Shown one piece after another: positions 32,834 through 40,961 of a stretch of DNA of 64,000 nt (position 1 is the stretch's first letter; the number at the start of each line of letters is the position of its first letter). The notes under the pieces are model-generated. The model ran no database searches. It was not told the DNA's origin and saw only the letters and a program-made list of their open reading frames with translations. A program made the translations under genes and the position numbers. Origin of the DNA: an uncultured Clostridium sp. (GTDB taxonomy: Bacteria > Bacillota > Clostridia > Lachnospirales > Lachnospiraceae); contig URNT01000008.1 of the NCBI GenBank assembly GCA_900549235.1, positions 34,299 through 98,298 on the forward strand, in the 5' to 3' direction.

Positions 32834-33268
32834 TTACAGTCCGTCCTCAAACTCAGGCTCCTCTGCTTCCTCCTCAAGCCTCTCCAGATCTCTTACGCCC
32901 TGGCTTCCTGCTTCCAGGACAGCGTCCGCAAGCTGATCCAGATCGTACAGCGCCCTTGAAAATACCGCTTCCACCACTGCCGGCATATTGGCCCCTGCGA
33001 CCACCCGGATCTTTTTCTCCGGATGTTCTGCCCGAAAGCCTGCAGATACATTAAAGGGAGTTCCTCCTGTCAGATCCGCCAGGATCAGAAGCTCATCGCC
33101 TCCAAGAGCCTCTGCCGCCGCTGTAATCCCCGCCTTTAAATCCTCACTGCTCATGCCCTCCTCAAAGTCAACGGCCTCTGTCTGTTCCGGACAGCCGGCA
33201 ACCAACGAAACCGCGCTCAAAAGCCCTGTGGGAAAATGCCCGTGTCCGGTAATAATGATTCCTGTCAT
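32834..33268 (-). CDS. PTS mannose-family IIA component
   Basis: The 144-residue first phosphotransfer subunit, receiving phosphate from HPr. The active histidine lies in 'ITGHGHFPTG' (near residue 8) and 'ADLTGGTPFNVS' near 66 is typical of the EIIA-man fold. ATG 33268 has AGAGGAGG upstream; a longer frame to 33292 lacks one. It is the first gene of the operon, after a promoter with a dyad at the start site. The acidic C-terminal tail is variable in this family. Confidence 0.92.
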   Translation of the reverse strand: MTGIIITGHGHFPTGLLSAVSLVAGCPEQTEAVDFEEGMSSEDLKAGITAAAEALGGDELLILADLTGGTPFNVSAGFRAEHPEKKIRVVAGANMPAVVEAVFSRALYDLDQLADAVLEAGSQGVRDLERLEEEAEEPEFEDGL

Positions 33269-33389
33269 ACTGCCTCCTCTTTCATTGTTCATACTGATAG
33301 GATTTTATATTTTGTTTAGCTGCAATTCGTTTACTTTTCCATCTTGTTTACCTGAAAATCAAATTTACCATTCGGCTTTTTGCTGTATT

Positions 33390-33443
33390 TAGTAAACTGT
33401 TTTACTACATCCGAAGTATAGTATCCTTTCCATTTAAAGTCAA
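33390..33443 (-). promoter_or_regulatory. Promoter and operator of the glycosaminoglycan operon
   Basis: On the minus strand TTGACT (33443-33438), 17 bases, TATACT (33420-33415). Right after the -10, at the predicted start site, is the perfect dyad TAGTAAA-CTGT-TTTACTA (33390-33407). Its place suits repression by the LacI-type protein of the locus. The gap 33269-33762 also holds several more GTTTAC/GTAAAC words and is AT-rich. Confidence 0.75.
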
Positions 33444-33611
33444 TATATTTTTTTATTTTTACGCTTTTTCTCGTATTATGCACAAGTTTTATAGTTGAAT
33501 TTTGTGTATTTTAACTGTAAATCAACTACTGACTTCCAGATTTCTACTGTCATTTCCATGTTTTTCGTTCTTCCCTTATTCGTAAGTAAACTTTTGTTGA
33601 ATTTCAGCATT

Positions 33612-33623
33612 TTTACTTGTAAA
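33612..33623. promoter_or_regulatory. Second TTTAC/GTAAA dyad
   Basis: TTTAC-TT-GTAAA is a perfect short dyad sharing its half-site with the operator at 33390-33407, some 215 bases away. It could be an auxiliary operator; AT-rich sequence makes chance possible. Confidence 0.3.
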
Positions 33624-33712
33624 CTCTTTTTACTGTTTTGTTTTTTTGCATTTTAATTTTACTTTTCCCTGTAATTTGCGAAAAAACCAGAAGGAATCTG
33701 CATATTTTTTCA

Positions 33713-33740
33713 TTTACAAGCATGTTTTTCCTGCTATAAT
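33713..33740 (+). promoter_or_regulatory. Promoter of azlCD
   Basis: TTTACA (33713-33718), a 16-base spacer, and a consensus TATAAT (33735-33740), followed within 10 bases by a GGGAGG ribosome site. The leader would be very short. Confidence 0.65.
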
Positions 33741-33762
33741 CGGTTTGGGAGGAATGATGATT

Positions 33763-34470
33763 ATGAATGAGAAGCTTGAACCCTACAGATGCGGATTAAA
33801 GGATGGGATCCCCATCGGTCTTGGATACCTGGCCGTTTCTTTTACCTTTGGGATCATGGCGTCAGGGGCCGGACTGACACCCCTGCAGTCTGTGATCATG
33901 TCCGCTGCGAACCTGACCAGCGCAGGGCAGTTTGCCGCCCTGGGTATCATATCCGCAGGAGCCCCATATTTGGAAATGGCAGCAGCGCAGCTGATCATCA
34001 ATCTGCGCTACTGCCTTATGTCCTGCTCCCTGTCCCAGAAGCTGACAGCTCCTGTTCCATTTTTCCACCGCTTTTTTGTGGCTTATGGCGTAACAGATGA
34101 GATATTCGGTGTATCGGTGTGCCGGGTCGGGAGACTGGATCCATTTTACAGCTACGGCCTTATAAGCGCCGCTGTGCCGGGCTGGACACTTGGAACCTTT
34201 CTGGGCGCCTTGTCGGGGGATCTCCTTCCGGAACGGCTCCTCAGCGCTCTGAATGTGGCTCTTTATGGAATGTTCCTGGCTGTAGTGATTCCGCCCGCAA
34301 AAAAAGACAGGGTTCTGGCGGGTGTGATCCTTGCTTCCATGGGAGCCAGCTATTTTTTCACCTGTGTTCCTGCACTAAGCCACATCTCATCTGGCTTTAA
34401 GATTATTATCCTAACCGTACTCATCGCAGGCGCCGCGGCTATTTTATTTCCAGTAAAGGAGGAAGCCTGA
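33763..34470 (+). CDS. azlC: AzlC-family branched-chain amino acid exporter subunit
   Basis: The larger subunit of an AzlCD-type permease that exports branched-chain amino acids or analogues. 235 residues with about five to six hydrophobic segments; typical stretches are 'GIPIGLGYLAVSFTFGIMAS', 'SAGQFAALGI' and 'INLRYCLMSCSLS'. Three ATGs cluster at 33754-33763; the last has the best distance to GGGAGG. The azlD partner follows one base after the stop. The ilv genes are 15 kb away and not linked. Confidence 0.88.
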   Translation: MNEKLEPYRCGLKDGIPIGLGYLAVSFTFGIMASGAGLTPLQSVIMSAANLTSAGQFAALGIISAGAPYLEMAAAQLIINLRYCLMSCSLSQKLTAPVPFFHRFFVAYGVTDEIFGVSVCRVGRLDPFYSYGLISAAVPGWTLGTFLGALSGDLLPERLLSALNVALYGMFLAVVIPPAKKDRVLAGVILASMGASYFFTCVPALSHISSGFKIIILTVLIAGAAAILFPVKEEA

Positions 34471-34471
34471 T

Positions 34472-34777
34472 ATGAATACCAGAATTTATGTTTACATATT
34501 TGTGATGGCGGCCGTAACCTATCTGATCCGCCTTCTGCCCCTGACCCTGATCAAAAAGGAGATCCGCCACCCGCTGATCCGCTCCTTTTTATACTACGTC
34601 CCCTATGTAACCCTGTCCGTCATGACCTTCCCGGCCATCCTCACCGCCACCTCGTCGGCAGTATCCGGAGGAGCCGCCCTGGCTGCGGCGGTGCTGCTTG
34701 CCTATAAGGGGAAAAGTCTGTTTCAGGTGTCCCTGGGAGCCTGTGGGATAGTGTTTTTGGTGGAGTTGTTTTTGTGA
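34472..34777 (+). CDS. azlD: AzlD-family branched-chain amino acid exporter subunit
   Basis: The 101-residue small partner of AzlC, with three or four hydrophobic segments. It starts 'MNTRIYVYIFVMAAVTYLIR' and has 'RSFLYYVPYVTLSVMTFPAI' near residue 37, as in the family. It begins one base after azlC ends, so the two are translated together. The ribosome site is in the end of azlC (GGAGGAAG). Confidence 0.88.
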   Translation: MNTRIYVYIFVMAAVTYLIRLLPLTLIKKEIRHPLIRSFLYYVPYVTLSVMTFPAILTATSSAVSGGAALAAAVLLAYKGKSLFQVSLGACGIVFLVELFL

Positions 34778-34891
34778 GGGGAATGAAGTTCAAATTAATT
34801 GCTCATACGTCCATATTATTGAATCTTCCACTTTGCTGTACATTTTTACGCTGTCTGCGTATAATAAAAGCAGGAAAATCCCTACTTTATC

Positions 34892-34983
34892 ATGTTAGCA
34901 AAAGCGTTTGTAGACAATGCAAGCAAGCGGTGATGATGCGATGATACTCGTCAATAAATTGCGAAACGAGGACGAAAAAGCAT
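34892..34983 (+). pseudogene. Remnant of a PIN-toxin antitoxin
   Basis: The end of a frame reads DDAMILVNKLRNEDEKA and stops in an ATGA overlap with the PIN-domain start, the classic antitoxin-toxin junction. Just before it another frame reads MLAKAFVDNASKR and stops, so the gene is broken or deleted. The antitoxin family cannot be named from this much. Confidence 0.4.
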
Positions 34984-35193
34984 GAGAGTTTTAATCGATA
35001 CCAATGTTCTCATTTCTGCGGCATTAAGCGCCAATGGCACATCTTTTCTAAGCGTATGTAAAGGTGACTCTCTATCCTGCGGGCAGCGTTTGCGGCAAAA
35101 GCCGATGTACTGCTCGCCGGCGATAAAGACTTCCCGGAATCCGGTGTGCAAAATCCAGCGATTATGACACCGACTGAATTTTTGAATGATTAA
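34982..35193 (+). pseudogene. PIN-domain toxin (COG1569-like) with internal deletion
   Basis: The first 24 codons read as a PIN-domain start (MRVLIDTNVLISAALSANGT, with the first acidic catalytic Asp). From about 35075 a different frame reads AAFAAKADVLLAGDKDF and 'ESGVQNPAIMTPTEFLND', the conserved end of the same family with the last acidic residues. About 80 middle residues are missing and the frame changes, so the nuclease is dead. In the 258 bases from there to the LysR gene (35194-35451) I see nothing. Confidence 0.7.
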
Positions 35194-35451
35194 CTTGACG
35201 CAAAGACGGGGCTGTCAGGACCTCCGTATAACTGTATATATTACTTACTTCAGTTTATAAAATTTTCTTTACATCAGTGCCTATCTGAATATAGTCTTCA
35301 ATCTTCTTTCCGTTTTCCCCGAATCTCCTGACACAGATTTTTTGAATACACTTTCCCAGCTCTTTTTCTCTAAAGCATTATTTTTCACACTGTCAATCCT
35401 GTCTTACTGACAAATCCTGTTAGTTTTTAAACAACTATAATTCGTTTACAA

Positions 35452-36369
35452 TCATATCTCTTTCTGTTTCTGAAAATATTGACTTACCAGCTCTATTAAG
35501 TAATTATCAGGTTCTGCCATTTTATAGTTACGTTTCTTAACTGCACATATATTCCAATATATCCCAGATCCTGCTGAAAAGTAACAAATGTTAGGATTTG
35601 GTTCAGCATAACTTAAAGGAACAATGGTTATCCCCAAACCGCTTGCAACCATTTTTAAAGAAGATATATGATTATTGATCTCACATATGACCCTTGGAGT
35701 AATTTTATACTGTGAAAATACTTCGTTTGTAATATCTCTGATTGCTGTCCCCGGACAGGATATAATAAAATCTTCATTTTTAAATTTCCTGATGTCCAAA
35801 GACTTCAATGCTGATCCAAAAGAACTCCTGCATTCTAATATTTCTCCCAGAGAAATCGGTGCCGCAAAAACCAGCTCCTCCCTGCATATTCTCACATGCG
35901 GAAGCGTCAGCGAAGAATCCTCCGAGACAGCCAGTATAGCCATATCAAGGCTCCCCTGCACAACCTGTTCCATCAAAGGTTTTGTAGTGTCTTCCAGTAA
36001 TTTTACTAAAAATTCAGGATATTTTTGCTTGAATATAGGATATATTTCAGCAAACATCTCTCCTCCCCACTGTGGAGTTATGCCAATAGAAAGGCGGCCG
36101 GTTTTAGACAACGCAGCCTCTGCCAAATGCTTATACAAGCCTTCCTGAAGCTCCAGCATATTGCGGCAGGTTTCCTGATATAACTGACCTGCCCAGGTTA
36201 AGGAAAGTTCATTTCTATCCCTGGAAACCAATTTCACACCTAACTCCTGTTCCTCCCTGGCCAGAAACTGACTTAAGGTAGACTGAGATACAAAAAGATA
36301 ATCCGCTGCTCTGGAAAGATTCTTATACTTTGCAATTGCCATAAAGTAAGTTGCGAATTTCATTTCCAT
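35452..36369 (-). CDS. LysR-family transcriptional regulator
   Basis: A 305-residue LysR protein: helix-turn-helix 'LSRAADYLFVSQSTLSQFLA' near residue 19, then an effector-binding domain ('RLSIGITPQWGGEMFAEIYP' near 91). ATG 36369 follows GAAGGGGG; a longer frame exists but is poorly placed. It is divergent from the GntP permease and enolase-superfamily genes and most likely controls their use of a sugar acid. Base composition is more AT-rich than most of the window, like the two genes it faces. Confidence 0.88.
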   Translation of the reverse strand: MEMKFATYFMAIAKYKNLSRAADYLFVSQSTLSQFLAREEQELGVKLVSRDRNELSLTWAGQLYQETCRNMLELQEGLYKHLAEAALSKTGRLSIGITPQWGGEMFAEIYPIFKQKYPEFLVKLLEDTTKPLMEQVVQGSLDMAILAVSEDSSLTLPHVRICREELVFAAPISLGEILECRSSFGSALKSLDIRKFKNEDFIISCPGTAIRDITNEVFSQYKITPRVICEINNHISSLKMVASGLGITIVPLSYAEPNPNICYFSAGSGIYWNICAVKKRNYKMAEPDNYLIELVSQYFQKQKEI

Positions 36370-36431
36370 AACTGCAATCCCCCTTCTTGAAATCAATTAT
36401 AAAATTTAATAGCCATCATTAAATCCTTTTA

Positions 36432-36461
36432 TTGGCTTCTTGATATTCCATTTATTATAAT
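36432..36461 (+). promoter_or_regulatory. Promoter of gntP-type permease gene
   Basis: TTGGCT (36432-36437), an 18-base spacer, TATAAT (36456-36461). It lies in the 154-base gap to the divergent LysR gene. Confidence 0.5.
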
Positions 36462-36523
36462 TCAATTATCACATGAATGCAATAGCCGGCAGACGCATAA
36501 ACAAACATAGGAGAGTGTGTAAT

Positions 36524-37951
36524 ATGAATACAATTATGTATCTTTTAATCCTTCTGTTATCAGTAGCAGCCTTAATCTTTTTCAATGTGAAACTGAAGGT
36601 AAATAGTTTTATTGCTCTTTTTGCAACTGCCGCTGTTTTAAGTGTCCTTTTCGGTGCCAGTCCGGCAGAAGCTTTAAATGCAGTAAACACCGCCTTTGGA
36701 GAAACGATCGGAAGCATCGGCATGGTTGTAATTCTTGGAGCAGTGCTCGCAATGGGAGTTCAAGATTCAGGTGCAGCTACTTCTATTACCAACTTTTTCA
36801 TTCGTCTGTTTAAAGGAAAGCGTCTTGAATTAGCCCCTGCTCTAACCGCTTTTATCATGTCCATTTCCGTATTTGGAGATGTAACACAACTTCTTACCTC
36901 CCCCATCGCAGCACGAATCGGAAAGCGGCGGCATATCAGCATGTCAGTTATCACTCCTTATACCATTGTGGGTGTATGGCTGACTCACGGAGTTGTTCCT
37001 CCTTCTGCCGGTATCCTGGCCGTATGCATTATTTTAGGAGCAGATGTAGGTATGGCTATTTTTTGGAGTTTAATCGTGTGCTTTGCAACCCTGATTTTGA
37101 CCTATACCCTTACAATTCCTATTATGAAAAAAACAGAATTTATCAAAGCAAAACCCGAATTTACAACAGGCGTTGAACAGGCCCCCGAACATGCTTCCAT
37201 AAGTGAACTCATGATCCAGGAAGACCATCCCCTATCCCCCCTTTCAGCCTTTCTCCCTCTGATTGTACCCGCTTTGCTGATCACCGCCGGATCGTTGGGA
37301 AATATGCTCTTTCCGAATCACAGTCAGCTTATAGGCTTTACCTCTTTTATCGGCGATAAAACAATTGCCATGCTGATTGGGATTATCATTCTCCTTCTTA
37401 CCTGCACCAAAAGAAAAGAGCAACTAATCAAAGGTGCCAGAGAATCTGATTCTCCCATTGGTGAAAATCCCACCCTTCTGGAACTTGGCTTTGGTAACTG
37501 GATTGAACGGGGCATTAAGGTTGCTTCTTTAGTAATTATGATCACAGCCATGGGCGGCGCTTTCAGTACTATCCTTAAAAGCCATCCTGCCGTAAATGAA
37601 ATTGCCGATACAGTAGTTTCCAGCGGAATTCCCATGCTGTTAATTCCGTTTTCTATCTCTGCAGTAATGCGGGCTGCCTGTGGCTCCATGGCTACTGCTA
37701 CTATGACAGCTGCTGGCATCTGCGCTCCAATCATGGATGCTATGGGGCTTTCTCCTCTGGCCGTGGCATTAACAATCGGTATGGGATCTCTGCTTTTTGG
37801 CCATGTAAATGACAGCGGCATGTGGATGTGCTGCGAAATGTTCAACTTAAAGCCAGAACAATATTTAAAATATGTCACCCCCATCACTACTCTTGCGGGA
37901 ATTATAGGTTTTATCCTGCTTTTCATACTAAACTGTATAGGTTTATTATAA
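36524..37951 (+). CDS. GntP-family gluconate/sugar-acid permease
   Basis: A 475-residue, 12 to 14-helix transporter. It resembles the GntP group of the ion transporter superfamily: 'VNSFIALFATAAVLSVLFG' near residue 28, 'GVWLTHGVVPPSAGILAVCI' near 151, 'AAGICAPIMDAMGLSP' near 403, and 'FGHVNDSGMWM' near 424. It imports gluconate-like hexonates with protons. ATG 36524 has an AGGAGAG site; an upstream in-frame ATG is weaker. The next gene, an enolase-superfamily sugar acid dehydratase, starts 34 bases later, which indicates the substrate is an aldonate or uronate. Confidence 0.88.
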   Translation: MNTIMYLLILLLSVAALIFFNVKLKVNSFIALFATAAVLSVLFGASPAEALNAVNTAFGETIGSIGMVVILGAVLAMGVQDSGAATSITNFFIRLFKGKRLELAPALTAFIMSISVFGDVTQLLTSPIAARIGKRRHISMSVITPYTIVGVWLTHGVVPPSAGILAVCIILGADVGMAIFWSLIVCFATLILTYTLTIPIMKKTEFIKAKPEFTTGVEQAPEHASISELMIQEDHPLSPLSAFLPLIVPALLITAGSLGNMLFPNHSQLIGFTSFIGDKTIAMLIGIIILLLTCTKRKEQLIKGARESDSPIGENPTLLELGFGNWIERGIKVASLVIMITAMGGAFSTILKSHPAVNEIADTVVSSGIPMLLIPFSISAVMRAACGSMATATMTAAGICAPIMDAMGLSPLAVALTIGMGSLLFGHVNDSGMWMCCEMFNLKPEQYLKYVTPITTLAGIIGFILLFILNCIGLL

Positions 37952-37985
37952 ACTCTAAATTTATTTGTAGAAAGGAAGATGATCT

Positions 37986-39155
37986 ATGAAAATCACAGCG
38001 GTAAAAACAATTCTTTTAAAATGGAAATGCCCTCCTATGAGCGATGCACTCTCTGTCTGCAACGCCCGTCAAGCCCTTCTTATAAAAATAGAAACAGATT
38101 CTGAGCTCTACGGGATTGGCGAAGCATTCTGCTATGGCAGTCCTCTCCTGATCGGTAAAGCTATCATCGAGGAACAGCTTGCCCCTATACTAATAGGACA
38201 GAACCCAGAATATATAGAAAAACTATGGCAGACCATGTACTGGCGTACAATTGCTAATGGCCGCAGAGGACTAGTAATGGCCGCCATCAGTGGTATTGAT
38301 ATAGCATTATGGGATCTTCTTGGAAAAACGTTAAAAGCTCCAGTGTGCAAGCTTTTAGGCCAATATAGTGATCGGGTCCCCACCTATGCCAGCGGCGGCT
38401 TCTATGCACCAGACAAAACTCTGGATGATCTCAGACACGAATTAGAACATTATGTAAAAAAAGGCTATTCTGCTATTAAAATAAAAATCGGACGCAATCC
38501 AACAATGACAGGTAATGCAGTCAATTACATGGAAAATCAAGATTTTGGTGTTACCTACGAAGAAGATATTAAACGCCTAGAAGCAGCCAGACAGGTGTTA
38601 GGAAACGGACTTCTTGCCGCTGATATAAATGCTGCCTGGACCTCCACACAAGTACTTAATGGAAAAAAAGATTTTATTCGAGTAGGTCTAAACTGGCTGG
38701 AAGAACCTATAAGATTTGAAGATGTAGAAGGCTGTCAAAAAATTGTCAGAGAAATGCCAGAAATCCAACTTATAGGTTTTGAAACAGAGCAGGGCCTAAA
38801 TGGATTCAAGAAATTGGCTGATGAGCAAATGGCCTGTATTCTTCAGCCCGATGTCGGCTGGGGAGGCGGTATTAGTGAACTTATAAAAATAGGAATAATG
38901 GCTCATGGATATAACAAGCCTGTATCCCTTCACTCCTTCGGCTCTGCAGTCCATTTTGCTGCTTCCCTGCACATTGCCGCAGCCCTGCCCAACACCGTCT
39001 CCATGGAATCAGAAGAAAACGAAAACATGCTTAAATCCAATATAATAAAAGCACCTTTTGAAGCTGATCAACATATGAACTTCTTTGTTCCAACAGGACC
39101 CGGTCTTGGAATTGAACTTAACTGGGATGTTCTAGAACATTATGCAGCAAGATAA
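37986..39155 (+). CDS. Enolase-superfamily sugar-acid dehydratase (mandelate racemase subgroup)
   Basis: A 389-residue cytosolic enzyme. The capping domain starts 'MKITAVKTILLKW'. Barrel motifs are a KxK-type 'YSAIKIKIG' near residue 160, then metal ligands in 'AADINAAW' (Asp near 218), 'WLEEPI' (Glu near 239) and 'GFETEQG' (Glu near 266), 'LQPDVGWGGG' near 288, and the catalytic His in 'SLHSFGSA' near 318. This matches mandelate racemase/galactonate dehydratase relatives that dehydrate aldonic acids. Linkage to a GntP permease supports that. The exact sugar acid is unknown. The codons are AT-richer than neighbouring genes. Confidence 0.88.
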   Translation: MKITAVKTILLKWKCPPMSDALSVCNARQALLIKIETDSELYGIGEAFCYGSPLLIGKAIIEEQLAPILIGQNPEYIEKLWQTMYWRTIANGRRGLVMAAISGIDIALWDLLGKTLKAPVCKLLGQYSDRVPTYASGGFYAPDKTLDDLRHELEHYVKKGYSAIKIKIGRNPTMTGNAVNYMENQDFGVTYEEDIKRLEAARQVLGNGLLAADINAAWTSTQVLNGKKDFIRVGLNWLEEPIRFEDVEGCQKIVREMPEIQLIGFETEQGLNGFKKLADEQMACILQPDVGWGGGISELIKIGIMAHGYNKPVSLHSFGSAVHFAASLHIAAALPNTVSMESEENENMLKSNIIKAPFEADQHMNFFVPTGPGLGIELNWDVLEHYAAR

Positions 39156-39218
39156 TTCCTATATAACAACACATTTTCCACCAATCAGTCTATTAACTAT
39201 GTTTTAAAAATGCCAAAA

Positions 39219-39260
39219 AACCGCAGAGAGTATTTCACATCTCTCTGCGGTTTGATTTTT
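39219..39260. terminator. Bidirectional terminator between convergent genes
   Basis: AACCGCAGAGAG (39219-39230) and CTCTCTGCGGTT (39241-39252) form a perfect 12-bp stem; a T-rich tract follows on plus and the A-run before it gives T's on minus. It serves the dehydratase gene and the convergent uxaB. Confidence 0.88.
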
Positions 39261-39287
39261 CACCAATATTACTTTTCAAAATATCGA

Positions 39288-40787
39288 TTACAGACAACCA
39301 GCATAAGCCGCCTTAGCGCCTTCTGTACGGATCTTCTTCAGATTCTCAACTACCCGAGCTTCAAGCCCTTCGATCTGGGTCAGGTCCTGATCCCACATTT
39401 TTTCATTGGTCAGGACGGCGTGTACCAGTTCCTCAGCGGTATCAGCCTTGTGGTCGTTGTAGAATTCAAGCACCCATCTGTCATCGCTTACGGTATACTC
39501 GTTGCCTGCCGGGCGTCTGCATACCAGGCCTGCGTCGGTGAGAGACTGGATGTCATTGCTGTAAAATGCGATGTATGCAGCCAGGGACATGGTCAGGCAT
39601 ACAGGCAGTTCCTTCTTCTCCTTGATGTACTCAAGGAAGGAAGGCATATTTCTTGCTTTCCACTTGGAGGTGGAGTTTAAGGAAATGCTCATAAGCTCAT
39701 GGTTTACAAATGGGTTGTTGAAACGGTCAGATACGGCTGCGGCAAATTTCAACAGATCATCCTTATCCAGAGGAAGGGTTGGGATCACCTCATCGTAAAG
39801 CATCTTGTTCATAAAGCCCTTGATCACATCATCGTTCATACAGTCACGGACAATGTTCTCTCCTGCCAGGTAAGCACCCAGGACAAAACCGGTGTGGGCG
39901 CCATTTAAGATACGTACCTTTCTCTTTTTATAAGGGCTCATGTCAGGCACTACAAATACCTTGTCCATAAGGCCGGCCTTCTTAAAAGGCAGAACATCAT
40001 TTAACTTCTCATCGCCCTCGATTACCCATACGCCGAATACCTCACCAACGTCTGTCAGCGGATCCTCATAGCCGTTCTTTGCGTCCAGAGCCTTTACCTC
40101 CTCTGTGTCGCGGATACGGCCTGGAACAATACGGTCTACCAGAGAGCCGCAGAAGGTGCAGTCCTCATTTACATACTTCTTAAATCCATCCTCCAGACCC
40201 CACTGGTCAATGTACTGGTTTACGCACTTTAGCAGTTCCTTGCCGTTGTTGTCAATGAGCTCGCAGGCAAGCATGATAACACCTGGCTTTCCAGCCTGAT
40301 AGCGGCGGAGCAGTACCTGTGTCAGCTTTGCCGGGAAGCTGGCAGGAGGGCAGTCATCCTGCTTGCAGGAAGGGTCGTACTGAATACCGGCTTCTGTTGT
40401 ATTGGAAACAATGATTTCCAGGCTGTCGCTTTCAGCAACCTCCATCATCTTGTCGTAGTCTGCCTTCTCATATGGGTTTAAGCAGCTGGAAACACTGGAG
40501 ATCACACGCTTGTCATCTACCTTCTGTCCGTTCTCGCTTCCTCTCAGATACAGGGTATAAAGGCCCTCCTGCTCATTGATCATTTTTGCAAGGCCTGGCG
40601 CGATAGGCTGTACCAGACAGCATTTTCCATTCCATCCGGCCTTTTCATTTGCCAGATCAAACCAGTAGTCAACGAAAGCGCGGAGGAAATTTCCCTCGCC
40701 AAACTGCAGAACCTTTACCGGAGCGTCCTCCAGAATATAGCCGTCATAACCGGACTTTTTCAACACATCATAATTTAACAGTGCCAT
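39288..40787 (-). CDS. uxaB: Tagaturonate reductase (altronate oxidoreductase)
   Basis: The enzyme reduces tagaturonate to altronate in galacturonate use. The 499-residue polyol dehydrogenase-family protein has an N-terminal dinucleotide domain ('VKVLQFGEGNFLRAFVDYW' near residue 24, 'IIVSNTTEAGI'), and the conserved 'RKVRILNGAHTGFVLGAYL' (catalytic Lys/Asn/His region) near 315. ATG 40787 has an AAAGGAG site; an in-frame start 18 codons upstream is less likely. No uxaA or uxaC lies beside it. It may work with the neighbouring sugar-acid genes or uronates released by the GH88 pathway, but this is inference. Confidence 0.88.
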   Translation of the reverse strand: MALLNYDVLKKSGYDGYILEDAPVKVLQFGEGNFLRAFVDYWFDLANEKAGWNGKCCLVQPIAPGLAKMINEQEGLYTLYLRGSENGQKVDDKRVISSVSSCLNPYEKADYDKMMEVAESDSLEIIVSNTTEAGIQYDPSCKQDDCPPASFPAKLTQVLLRRYQAGKPGVIMLACELIDNNGKELLKCVNQYIDQWGLEDGFKKYVNEDCTFCGSLVDRIVPGRIRDTEEVKALDAKNGYEDPLTDVGEVFGVWVIEGDEKLNDVLPFKKAGLMDKVFVVPDMSPYKKRKVRILNGAHTGFVLGAYLAGENIVRDCMNDDVIKGFMNKMLYDEVIPTLPLDKDDLLKFAAAVSDRFNNPFVNHELMSISLNSTSKWKARNMPSFLEYIKEKKELPVCLTMSLAAYIAFYSNDIQSLTDAGLVCRRPAGNEYTVSDDRWVLEFYNDHKADTAEELVHAVLTNEKMWDQDLTQIEGLEARVVENLKKIRTEGAKAAYAGCL

Positions 40788-40961
40788 GATAATGTTTCTC
40801 CTTTCCTTTGTGAGCATTTTATGCTTTCTATATTTTACCACAGATGTTTGATGGTTTTAAATACCTATCTTTTATTTTGTGAAAAATAGAAAATTTGGAG
40901 GGAGAAAATTGTAAATTTTTTATTACTGAAGCACCCAGCTGATCCTTACAGCCGTCCACAC

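Noticed and set aside
33269..33762. Catabolite-responsive (cre) site before the PTS operon
   Set aside because: No sequence fits the cre consensus well; the clear dyads lack the central CG.
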